Source: Baffinella frigidus
Taxonomy: Eukaryota > Cryptophyceae > Cryptomonadales > Baffinellaceae
Direction: 5' to 3'
Length of the DNA: 28,405 bases
Assembly (NCBI GenBank): GCA_026770585.1
Contig: MU646590.1
Span: 257,878-286,282 of the forward strand
In this document: positions 1-9,847 of the stretch, piece by piece
How positions within the stretch are numbered: the stretch's first letter is position 1
Layout of the letters: each line of letters starts with the position of its first letter
Program-made: the position numbers and the translations under genes
Notes under the pieces: model-generated
What the model saw: the letters and a program-made list of their open reading frames with translations, nothing else
Told to the model about the DNA's origin: nothing
Database searches by the model: none

Positions 1-132
1 TTCTAAAACTCGTTTTCTTAAGTCAATTCCCCTACAAATTCGTCAACTTATTCTTTACTCTCCGCATAAGTTGACACATTTATAGGGAAATTGACTTAAG
101 AAAACGAGTTTTAGAACTCGTTTTCTGAGATA
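1..132. mobile_element. Foldback/MITE-like element, copy 1 (left end cut by window)
   Basis: Bases 1-50 and 67-116 form a near-perfect inverted repeat around a 16-nt loop. An outer terminal segment follows on the right, ending CTGAGATA at 125-132; the matching left terminus lies before the window. A second member is at 10354-10505 and shares the arm core and the CTGAGATA end, so this is a dispersed family and not a chance hairpin. No open frame is present, so it is non-autonomous. The ends would fit a TA target duplication (TA next to TCTCAG), but this is inference from one complete copy. Confidence 0.8.
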
Positions 133-178
133 AACACGGAGAAGAGGACTCTGGAAACAGCAGTCTCGGGGCGGGGCG

Positions 179-266
179 GGAGAGAAAGAGAGAGTATGAG
201 AGAGAGCGAGAGAAAGAGAGAGAGAGAGAGAGCAAGAGAGATAGAAAGATAGAGAGAGAGAGAGGG
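179..266. repeat. (GA)n microsatellite
   Basis: Imperfect GA tract (CT on the minus, sense strand). It lies directly downstream of the last visible cyclase exon at 325-275 and separates it from the foldback element at the window start. Confidence 0.9.
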
Positions 267-274
267 GCGCAGAC

Positions 275-3200
275 TCGTCGATGCAGGAGTACACTTCGTT
301 GGTCCACTCCATGACTCGGAACGCCCTGCACCCGCGTTGTGAGGGTTGAGGATTTAGGGTACAGGGTTCAGGGTTCAGGGTTGAGGATTGAGGGTTGAGG
401 GTTGAGGGGGGGGGTCGAGGGTTGAGGGTTGAGGGGTGAAGGGTGATGTTTTAGGGGTTTGGATTTAGGGTTGAGGGTTGAGGGTTGCGGGTTGAGGGTT
501 GAGGGTTGGGGGTTTAGGGCTTAGGGTTTATGGTTCATGGTTTAGGGTTTAAGGTTCAGGGTTTGGGGTTCAGGGTTGAGGGTTGAGGTTGAGGGTTCAG
601 GGTTGGGGGTTGAGTGTTGAGTGTTTAGGGTTTAGGGTTTAGGGTTTAGGGTTTAGGGTTTAGGGTTTGGGGTTTAGGTTTTAAGGTTTGGTGTTTAAGC
701 TTTAGGGCTCAGGGTTTGGGGGTTCAGGATTTAGGATTTAGCAGACCCGAAGTGTCGTGTCAAGTGCTCGCAGTCCTCCAGGTACATGAACATCACCTGT
801 GAAAAGTGACAACTCAACATTTTTCACTCACTGCAAAACACAACCATCAACCCTCAGCTCAACATTTTTTCTCAAAAGATTCTCAACATTTTTCACCCAC
901 TGCAACATGCAACCATCAACCCTCAGCCCTCAGCCCTCAGCCCTCCACCCTCCACCCTCAGCCCTCAATCGTCAACCCTCAACCCTCAACCCTCAACCCT
1001 GACCACTTTACACTTAACCCTCAACCATGAACCGTCATTATGCGCTTCACCCACGCGCTAGCTTGGTTTCAGTGGTGCAACTGTCCTGGGTATGAGAACT
1101 TCCTGGCTCTACCAGACCGAGTCGCTCGTGCCAGGCTCTGGGCACTTTCTGGCTCTGTCAGACTGCGTTGCTCGGTCCAGGCGAGCGTGGGTGTCAACTT
1201 ACGGATGAATCACGGTAGTTGAAAGTGATGTTGCGTTCTCCGTCGAGCAGGCGCGGTAGCACATTCTCCGGCACCTGCTCAACACCATCCCCCAAGGGGG
1301 AAACCTTCTCAGTTTCTCGCGCGGTGACCCATCAAGTTTCTTGTGTCAGGACCACGCGTAAGGACTTGCTGATGGTCACTACAATTGACGTGTGGCAGAG
1401 CCACTCGTCGCGACTCGGACATGGAGCCGGGCGCATCGCGTTTTTTGCACCCACCTCCAAGTATCATTTGTTTTGAGAAACACCTGATTGCTACCACTCG
1501 ACAAAGAGAGAACACGATTCTATCAAGGTCACGCGAACCAGTGCCCGCATCTTCTACCAGTGGTCACTTCTGAAACAAGCTTCTTCACGGGGGTGGTCAC
1601 GTGTACCAGCGCGGAGAGAATGGTCCTCTCGAGCTGCAGCTCTTTCTCCTCATCTTGGAGCACGCGCTTCCGCCACGCCCAGTCTTGCCAGTTGCTCTGC
1701 GTCTGCATTCAGACATCGCGTCAGTTAGACTCAGATCTTGCGCTCAGATGTAGCGTCAGTCTGCACTCAGATCTGCACTCAGATCTTGCGTCGATCTGCA
1801 TTCAGATCTTGCGTCAACCGGTGTGCCAGCTTCGCGTGAGGGAACCAGGTCTGGAAAGCAAATCAGGTCAGGAATTGACACACGATGGAGCGAGGTCTGT
1901 AAGTGGTCTTGCTTCACTTCGCTTTCAGGAAGCCAACGTCGCTGCGTCCTGGGGCAACGGACCGAAATCGGGGCGGGAACTGACCACGATGAAGAGCGGC
2001 GCGCAGAGGTTGCCTGACGCGCAGATCCATATCACCGCATAATAGATCGTGCCCGCGTGGTTGCCAAAGTAGGAATTGGCGTAGCCGGACGAGGTCAAGG
2101 TCAAGGGGAAGAGATGGAAGTCGACGATGATGACCACGGCACAGTAGAGCATGATAAACGCCGCGTGGTTCCGCGCCGAGAAATGCGGGGAGCACCCCTG
2201 CGGTTTGGGGTTTAGGGTTTAGGAGGGGGGGGAGGGGGGGGGGCATTTGCCGCACTGGGGTTCGAACCCGGCTAAGAGGCCCCCAGCAGATGGCTGGCAG
2301 TAGGAGTCAGGTCAGGTTACGAGAAGGCACAGGAGCATTCAAACCACTCTTCACTGCATGTCACTTGGGCGATGGCTCAGGTTCGCCTAGAAAATGGAGA
2401 TATCTGGACAGAAAGAGGGGAGAGGCCTGGAGGAGGACGGCAGAGAAGGCCCAGAGCATCGTCGTGTGACCATACCCACCCCTGCGTAGGAGGTGGAGTT
2501 AGAATCCACCCGGAAAATGCTCGTATGAGCGACTGACACGGGGTACAGTAAGTGGCACAATGCGTAGCATGTGCGGCGCTGACGCTGGTTGTTTGGCAAT
2601 AAATTATCAATCTCTCTACCCACCCCTGCCATGACATGTGACACGATGACGTCAGTCGCAACGCCGGTGTGGCCTTTCACTCGAAACACAGACGCAGATT
2701 GTCTATTATTGTTTGAATGGTGAGGTGGAAGTGAGAGGCGATGTTAGTGTAATACACAGCCGCAGGCAGCAAGTGTCCAGAATAAGGAGCGGGCCGTGAT
2801 GCTGGGGTTTCAAGGTATGGCAAGTGAAGGAGGACGCACTCGGTTGTGATGGCGATGACGGCTGCCCCCAGAAAGAGCATCACTTGTGCAGCCCTTCGCG
2901 CCTGCCCCCCCCCACTCACATTCAATTAAAAATAACTTCCCGGGTCTGGGAGGTGCTCCCGCTCCATATCAACGATCAAAACGTGTTGTTGCTTTTCGCA
3001 CTCTATGGATGACACTAGCAGTCTGCACACGAGGGCACGCACCCAGCAGTTTTCGCCAAAGGAGCGATGCCAGTATGCGGCACCCGACATGCCCAATGAC
3101 ACTGCCGCAAACCCCGCAGGTCCGAACGCTGCTGTCTTCAAGGTTGTGTGGTTGAAGGAGGCCACGGCGATGGACGCGAGCGCCATCTGGAGCCCGAATA

Positions 3201-3528
3201 CCAGCAGCACTAACCTGCAGGACCCACATGCAACGCCTTCAGATAGAAAGTTTTTGATTGAAGAAAAATTGATCCGGATCCACTTCATCACCGATGAAGT
3301 GGACCGAGATGATGCAGTAGGACGACGAGCGCCTTGGGTGGTTGAATACCCTTTTCACGGCAGCCGTGGATCTAGCAGCGCCTTCAATTCTCCGGCTTCA
3401 TCCGTGCTGGATGAGTGCTTTCGCGGGAGAGCAGGGGGCGGGACCTGAGAATCTTGGCCTGGAACTCGACGCCTTGCAAGTCGATGACGCTCTCTTCGGG
3501 GTTGGCTGTGGCGTCGCATGCCTTGCGC
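275..3528 (-). CDS. Membrane-anchored class III nucleotide cyclase, C2-like (5' unresolved, 3' runs off window)
   Basis: Exons seen on the minus strand: 3528-3445, 3214-3043, 2901 to about 2690, 2197-1985, 1696-1607, 1274-1203, 796-747 and 325-275. Each starts after AG and, apart from the unresolved 3' end of the 2901 exon, stops before GT; phases agree at every other junction. Hydrophobic segments include LVLLVFGLQMALASIAVASF (exon 3214), AQVMLFLGAAVIAITTECVL (exon 2901), AAFIMLYCAVVIIVDFHLF and GTIYYAVIWICASGNLCAP (exon 2197). A charged signalling helix follows (RVLQDEEKELQLERTILSAL), then the pre-catalytic VPENVLPRLLDGERNITF, then the start of a cyclase homology domain: VMFMYLEDCEHLTRHF and VMEWTNEVYSCID. 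The second aligns with VEILNAVFTSID of the neighbouring cyclase. At the position of the first metal Asp (D in FADIVGFT-type motifs) this protein has Tyr, as in non-metal-binding C2 domains. The rest of the domain is beyond base 1. cAMP or cGMP product cannot be judged. Confidence 0.8.
341..741. repeat. Telomere-like TTTAGGG/TTGAGGG array filling an intron
   Basis: Degenerate heptamer array (TTTAGGG, TTGAGGG, TTCAGGG) that fills nearly the whole intron between cyclase exons 796-747 and 325-275. On the sense strand it reads CCCTAAA/CCCTCAA and ends about 15 nt before the acceptor CAG at 328-326. Confidence 0.92.
904..1028. repeat. Telomere-like array in opposite orientation (CCCTCAA on + strand)
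   Basis: CCCTCAA/CCCTCAG units on the plus strand, so G-rich on the gene's sense strand. It lies in the intron between exons 1274-1203 and 796-747. This is the only clear array in the window with reversed orientation relative to the gene. The remaining intron bases, 1030-1200, show nothing recognisable. Confidence 0.85.
2198..2226. repeat. Short telomere-like tract at a 3' splice site
   Basis: GGTTTGGGGTTTAGGGTTTA on the plus strand, a few bases upstream (sense) of the acceptor of cyclase exon 2197-1985. It is followed by a G-rich run (C-rich on the sense strand). Confidence 0.8.
2489..2615 (-). repeat. Dispersed repeat R1, copy 1 (minus)
   Basis: About 127 bp, nearly identical to 9485-9613 and 11720-11827, which are in the opposite orientation. 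It lies in the intron between cyclase exons 2901 and 2197. The frame reads EIDNLLPNNQRQRR followed by a Cys/Leu-rich stretch in all copies, but the copies are in introns of two genes and on both strands, so I treat it as a mobile repeat and not an exon. No tRNA A/B boxes or poly(A) tail were recognised. Confidence 0.75.
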
Positions 3529-3581
3529 CTGACATGCAACGCACCGCCACCAAACGTCAGCTGGTGGCCATGCTACCACTT

Positions 3582-3699
3582 TGTGTTTGCGTTTGTGTTT
3601 GTGTTTGTGTTTGTGTTTGTGTTTGTGTTTGTGTTTGTGTTTATGTTTGTGTCTGAGTTTGTGTGGGTGTGTTTGTGTTTGTGTTTGTGTTTGTGTTTG
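3582..3699. repeat. (GTTTGT)n hexamer microsatellite
   Basis: About 19 tandem GTTTGT/GTTTGTGT-like units, CAAACA on the sense strand, in the presumed 5' part of the C2-like cyclase gene. Confidence 0.92.
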
Positions 3700-3818
3700 A
3701 TAGGCCGACGCGAACGATTCAGCGACCATGAGAAAGTAGAGAGTGGTGCCACAGAGCACTCAGCTATCCAGGTTGCAGCTACGCACAACAGGCACCGCGG
3801 CGATAGGAGGGGCCTTAC

Positions 3819-4334
3819 TGGAAAGAGAACACCACGTCGGCCAGAGACTTGAGGAACTGCACAGATCAGCATTTCAGACGAGCCAATGCGATTTCTCAAC
3901 CCGGTCGCATCGCCCCAAATGACCCCAGAATCACAACCACCGTTTCGTGCAGTTGAGGAATGACGCAGATGCATCCAAAGCATCAAGGTCGATAGCTGGA
4001 GACTGGATGCACATCATTCTGACTCACCATTGGCCAGCTTCAAGGCGCAAGAGAACCTCCTAGAGAACGCCAGTCGACCCTTGAGACCATAGCAACACCG
4101 TGTTGACGCAACTCACCATTGATGAAGAGCTCGGACCACTGCTGGCGCGAGGAAATGGAATGAAGTTTGGAAGAGCGGGGGGGAGGGTGGTCGTGAGGGT
4201 CGCGGCGGCCGAGAGGTGAGAAGCCCCTAGAGCCGCAGCGTGTGCCGTTGCTGAGCCTCGGAAGGGGTCGGCGCTCTGCCCGAGACGTGTCTGCCAGAGC
4301 AGATAACACTCCGTAGTCAGCCCCAAAGAGAGAG

Positions 4335-4365
<31 letters not shown>

Positions 4366-4367
4366 GA

Positions 4368-4430
<63 letters not shown>

Positions 4431-5189
4431 TGTGTGTGTGTGAGTGTGTGTGAGAGAGAGAGAGAACAGTCAGCCCCAGGTGCGAGACAGGGCCTTGGTG
4501 ACCGGGGCTGGTGCAAGTCAACATAGCAAGATCCCTGGGGCAAAAATGTCGGAGCATGTAGCGTGGAATGAGGCAAGGTAGTGTGAGACGGCAGCGCTTA
4601 TGGCTTCTCCACAGTGGAGAGGCAGCTGCAGGTTGGGCTGGGTGCCTGAGAAGCGCTGGCGATGTGCGCTTCAAGTCTCTCCAGCGAATCTGCGGAGGTC
4701 TGCCCCACCAGACAAGGAAGTGAGTTGCATGTAATCGATTCAAACCGAAGGCCTGCGTCGCACAGTGCTAAGTAGATCATCGCAGCGCATCTCTGGCGGG
4801 CAACTGGCCAAGAAACCCCGAGAAGACGAAACCTGAGAAGAGTCTGAGAGCAGCGATTGCTGCGCCGCAGCGAGAAGAAGCGCCGACACGTGACCCGTGC
4901 TCACGTGACACGTGCTCCCGCTGCGTGTGTTCTCGGAACCCCACGTTTGGAGCTCAGGTGAAGCAAGCAGCGGGGAAGGGGCAGATGCGCAGCGAAGCAT
5001 TTCGATGGCGGGGTCGGTTGTTTCCGCGTGCTCTGCCACGGTGCTCAGCGTCGGTGCAGACCACCTGCAGGGAAGGAGATGATTCGTCACCACCAAGGTT
5101 GCCCTGGCAAGACGGGCTGCGCGCGCATGCTCCATGCCACACATCAGATATTGGAGGGGATTGAAAACGAGGAAACCTCTCTCCCGCAT
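3819..5189 (-). other. Candidate 5' exons of the C2-like cyclase (unresolved)
   Basis: Several minus-strand blocks look coding but do not chain unambiguously. 5189 to about 4961 begins with ATG and, after a CTTCCCTGCAG-type acceptor, reads TLSTVAEHAETTDPAIEMLR. 4795 to about 4667 reads MIYLALCDAGLRFES and SADSLERLEAHIASASQ. About 4634-4560 reads GEAISAAVSHYLASFHATCS after a CTGCAG acceptor. 4141-4117 reads QWSELFIN with a strong GTGAGT donor, and 3856-3819 reads FLKSLADVVFSF with a GTAAGG donor. None resembles a named domain. They could be the cytosolic N-terminus and first spans of the downstream cyclase, by analogy with the 5' exons of its neighbour, or a small separate gene. Transcript data would decide. 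Confidence 0.4.
4327..4466. repeat. (GA)n/(GT)n compound microsatellite
   Basis: Alternating GAGAGA and GTGTGT runs in the unresolved region upstream of the C2-like cyclase exons. Confidence 0.92.
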
Positions 5190-5200
5190 GGGTGTGTGCT

Positions 5201-5247
5201 CTCTCTCCCTCTTTATCCATCCCTCTCTTTCTTTCTCTTGCTGTCTC

Positions 5248-5294
<47 letters not shown>
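5201..5294. repeat. (CT)n microsatellite
   Basis: Plus-strand CT tract, so GA on the sense strand of the flanking genes; opposite in orientation to the other GA tracts in the window. Confidence 0.9.
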
Positions 5295-5295
<1 letters not shown>

Positions 5296-5299
5296 CGCT

Positions 5300-5571
5300 C
5301 TTTTGCTGGGTGGTGCTACCTCCTGCCCCGCGCGTTCATGGGCGAATTCCGGCCTTGGCAGGGGAACGGGATATCCCAGCCCTTCCCGAGGCTGAAAGTT
5401 CTCGCTTGGTTCCTCTGCGGAGGTGTCAGCATCGCGGCGCTAGGAGCTGGAAAATCGTAAGGTGAAGTGGCGATTGGTGCAGCAGCGATCGGCGCGGAGT
5501 TTGAGGACGCGTTGACGGAGTTCAAGAACCTGGAAAGGGGCCCCGTGCGCGCTGCTTGTCAAAAGGAGGTA
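5300..5571. other. Coding-like block of uncertain strand
   Basis: On the plus strand one frame reads RLKVLAWFLCGGVSIAALGA, then after an in-frame TAA at 5458-5460 reads FEDALTEFKNLERGPVRAAC up to a GTAAAC donor. On the minus strand an acceptor-like CCCTTTCCAG precedes frames reading VLELRQRVLKLRADR or an Ala/Ser/Pro-rich stretch, and this strand would suit a 5' exon of the C2-like cyclase. Neither reading matches a family I recognise. The block lies between the stop of the C1-like cyclase at 5593 and the other candidate exons. Confidence 0.3.
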
Positions 5572-5592
5572 AACAACACCAGGACTCCCTCA

Positions 5593-8500
5593 TCACAATC
5601 CCAACACCGCAGCTTCTTCAATCGCACTCTGGCATGAAAGCTGCCTCCCTGAAACGCTCGTCTGCTTCAAAATTGGACTGGGCCCTACACCAGGCGCATA
5701 ATGAAAGAATAAGTGCAGGAGGGTAGGTACCTGGCCAGTGCGCTCTCGCTCCCCCCCGTGGCCTCCACCAGCGCCTCCATCCCGCCAGCCCCCCTGCGCC
5801 GACGCAAGAGCTCATCACTCTCTGTAATCTGGTCTCGCTCGAGGGCACTCGCGGCACTTGAAGGTGGGCACCACCTCTGGATGGTGTAGGCGAGGACATC
5901 CGGCCACGGCGGGTGGCACACGTTGCGAGGTCCCTCCAACTCCCATTTCTCGCCCAGCAGCCGCCGAGTCGCCTCGCTCACCTGTCGGAACGCCGGGAAT
6001 ATACGTTTCAGGAAAGGAAACATTCTGGAGACGCTACAGGACATCCATCAAGGCCTTTGCGATGATGGAGATGGATCGGCCAGTGTGCACGGTTGCCTGA
6101 AATTGAGAGGGGGGGGGGGAGGGTGCCTGAATACCAAGAGCATTGGAACGGTAGGGCACCTGGATGGCGCAGTGGTCGGAGGAAGACTCGAGGAGCTTGG
6201 CAATGTCGAGGTCTGTGCCGTAGATGAGAAACCGCGGGAGAAGCGTCCCCATCATGCCCCCCACCACCGACCCTGTGTGCACCTGCGATTCATTTCCTTT
6301 CTGCTTTCAGTCCAATGCCAGCCGTTGATTGAATCGTTGGACCTGATGAAAAGCACGTGCGGAGGCTGAACACTCTCGCTTGGTCATGCCCCTCAACTAA
6401 GCACAGTCACACGTGTGTATCGTAAGCTCGTCACAAACATGAAACGAAGGAGTGAGCGGGCACTGACCCCGCATCGGCAGGTCATTGTGAATCCAAGGCG
6501 AGACGAGATGCAGTGCAGAAGCTGCACGATTGAGTACGCCTGCATGGAAAGTCAGTGTCAGTGAGGGTCGCGGATCAGCAGACGGATGGTCAGCAGAAGC
6601 TAGCCGTGTGCTCGAAGTCCGAGATGCCTGACTTCGAAGGAGTTGGGTCGAGGATGAGCAGACGGATTGCTTGCAGATGCTGGCTCGAATGGGCCCTCTC
6701 GAAACTCGCTCGGGACGTATGCTGGATGCCCGAGATACTTGACTTCGAATGAGATGATGCTACGTGAGTGGCATCGACCCTGTCCATGCATCAGCTCAAT
6801 GAACGGTAGTTTAATCGCATCGAGGTGCTGCGGCGCTGAAAGGCGCAGCCTAGGAACTGCAAGGAGGCGCAGCATGCCTAGGACGTATCAGGGAAAAGGG
6901 GGGTTCCAGACCAGAACGGTGCCTTTCATAGCATGCTCTTTGCTCGAGCAACCGCAGTTGACGCACCCGCCCACCATCGCAATGTAGCTGTCTCCTGCTG
7001 TCTCCACCTGCCGGCAGGCGTCGTGTTCTGTCATTCGGATGCTCGACCTGCCGGTAGGCGTGTTTCGCTTGGTGACGGCATGCGATTGGCACAACGGCGA
7101 TCTTTCTAAAACATGAGAGTGCTCAAATTGCGGGGGTGAGGCGAAATCGAATAAAAGCAACTCTACAATGTGTTTCTGTGGCTGACCTTCCTGGCTTGGC
7201 TGTCCTGGAGGTTTCAGTCCAACCCAACGCCAGTCATTGACTGCCTCTTTGGACCTGCGCTAAAGCACGTTCGGAGGCTTTGGACCTTGCCGATGAGTTC
7301 TGGTGTCTGGTCAATCGAAAGACAGTTTACAGAGTACCCTACATACACCCTGGCCCCCACCGAACACGCTTCAAAGCCCTGCGGGCGGCAAGCTCAACGT
7401 GTCCCTCCAACACTGACTCCGACCTTCCAGACGTGACCGAAGAGTTCAGCCGCCTGATCGATCGAAGTGAACACGGCGTTGAGGATTTCCACCTGGACAG
7501 GAGAGGCGAACCGCTTGTTTTAGGGTCTGACTTCGCTGGGACTCACGTTTTTGAGGCGGACTCGTTCCCTAAGGCTTACAGACTACTGTATCACTCAACG
7601 CAAGGCTAAAGGGCCTATCTAGGACCTGTATCGAGAGTAATGAAGAAGAAGAAGAAGAAGAAGAAGGACTAACTTCGCATGGGCTGACTGCTTAGAGACT
7701 AACTGCACCGGCAGAGAGCAGGCGGCAGAGAGCAGGAACTTTTCAGGCCGGTTCAACATCGTCGTGAGTCGGCATGCGACGAAATGGCAACGACAGAGCA
7801 TGCGGCGGTGGGGGGCTGGTACCAGCTCAGCAGCAAAGTGAGTGAGGCGGTGTGGGGCACGCACCAGCTCAGCCGGGCTCATCGTTGTTGAGAGTTTGGT
7901 GAAGCCTGTGAGATCCATGACCACCAACGTGCAGGAGGGGTAGTGGATCGCCTGCATCGTGTTCCTGGTGGAGAGAGAGAGATGGTGTTACTGACACTCG
8001 AGAGAAAATTCATTATGTGTGCCGCCAGCCAACTTACCCGCAGGTGTTGCTGAATATCGTGTAGCACTCACGCCCTGATGCATTCACACGCTCCGGGATG
8101 GAAGGGTGGTGCTGTCCACCCAAACAAAGTTGGCGTGGCAGGTTGAGATGCGCAGACCACTGAGCAGGACGAACGTCGCGCAGGAACTGTTCTTCCGAGG
8201 GAGGCACGATGCTCTTGATCAGCTCCTCTGTGCGCATTCGCCGCGCCTGCTCACTCGGGACACGCTCCAGACATTCAGTCATCTTCACCTCTCAGGCGAT
8301 CGGAAATCCGGGTGAAACGTAGACACAATCGCAAATGGCATGCACATGCAGCTTCCCCTGGATGCTCTTGCAAACGTTCCGCAGTTTCAAGTCAGAGCGT
8401 TGAGGAGTGCCTGCCCTTGTGTTGCGCTCAGAATTCTGGGTGGGCGAACATGAGCCCTGCGGTGAATCATGACATGCATACACCTCCCGCTAAACCGTGC

Positions 8501-8836
8501 AAAGGTTCTGTAGTTTCCAGTTTCCGGGGGGGTAAGGCGTGCCTGCAAGCGGAGGAGGATGCCAGCCAGGGACGTTCTCCACTCGATGAAGTAGAGGATC
8601 GACCTCCGCGTCGCGGCCTCGACCTTTTCGGTTTAGGGTTTGGGTTTTAGGGTTTACGGTTTACGGTCCACGGTTTACGGTTTACGGTTTACGGTTTACG
8701 GTTTACGGTTTACGGATTACGGTGTAGGGTTTAAGGTTTACGGTGTAGGGTTTTGGGGTTCGGGGTTAGGGGTTAGGGGTTCGGGTTTAGGGTTAAGGGT
8801 TTACGGTTTACGGTGTGGGGAGAAGGGAGAAGGGAG

Positions 8837-8867
<31 letters not shown>

Positions 8868-9806
8868 GGTTTGGGATTCAGAGCGTAGGGTTTGGGGTTT
8901 GGGGTTTACAGTTTAGGGTGCAGGGTTCAGGATTTAGGGATTCGGGTTTCGGGTTTAGGGTTTAGGGCTTCGCGTTTCGGGATTCGGGTTTCGTTTTTTT
9001 GGTCGTGAGTGTTGGGTTACCAGAAGAGGGCAGAGGATGTGTGTCGCGGCCTGGAGCGCAGATCGAACCTGCGGGTCGACTTCATCCTCGTCCGCGGGCT
9101 GCAAAAGGGCGTGGATGTTGGTCCTCGCATGGGCGAGGCCCGGCAACATGAACGGATGCCCCGGAATGGAAAGGGTGGTGGAAAGTGTCAAAATCACTGT
9201 TGGTGAAGCCGCTTGCTGTGAAGCGAGAGGGAGAGAGAGGGGGGGAGAGAGAGGGAGAAAGAGACAGATAGAGAGGGGAGGGTGGGGGGGAGAGAGAGAA
9301 CGTGAGAGAGATACCTGCAGATCGCCGTCCCATTCGAGAAAGAGGAGGAGCGAGAACACGAGCGATCGGAGGAGGAGGAGGAAGAGCGAGTTGCGGAGTG
9401 GGTGGTGGTGGTTGAGAACCAACGTGGCGACGGGGGATCTGCCAGCGAGGCCACTTGTCAGAAGCAGCAAACATCCGGCGTGTCAGAGAGATTGACAATC
9501 TATTGCCAAACAACCAGCGTCAGCGCCGCACATGCTGCGCATTGTGCCACTTACTGTACCCCGTGTCGGCCGCTCATACCAGCATTCTCCGGATGGATTC
9601 TAACTCCACCTCCATATGATGTATTTGTTAAGAGCGTACAAGCCTATCGGCCTCTACAAATCCGGCTTGTCACTCGTGTGAGCGAACCACGGTATGACTC
9701 GTGCAGCACGCGCGAAAGAGAGAGCGAGAGAGAGCGAGAGCGAGAGAGAGAGTGAGAGAGAGCGAGAGAGAGTGAGAGAGAGCGAGAGAGAAAGAGAGAG
9801 AGAGAA

Positions 9807-9847
<41 letters not shown>

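Noticed and set aside
2240-2290. tRNA gene or tRNA-derived SINE, from GGTTCGAACCC at about 2260
   Set aside because: The T-arm stem pairs poorly and no D-arm, anticodon arm or acceptor stem could be drawn around it.
7170-7609. Plus-strand frames of 88 and 109 codons
   Set aside because: They overlap cyclase exon 7492-7424 (VEILNAVFTSID) on the other strand and two dispersed repeats.
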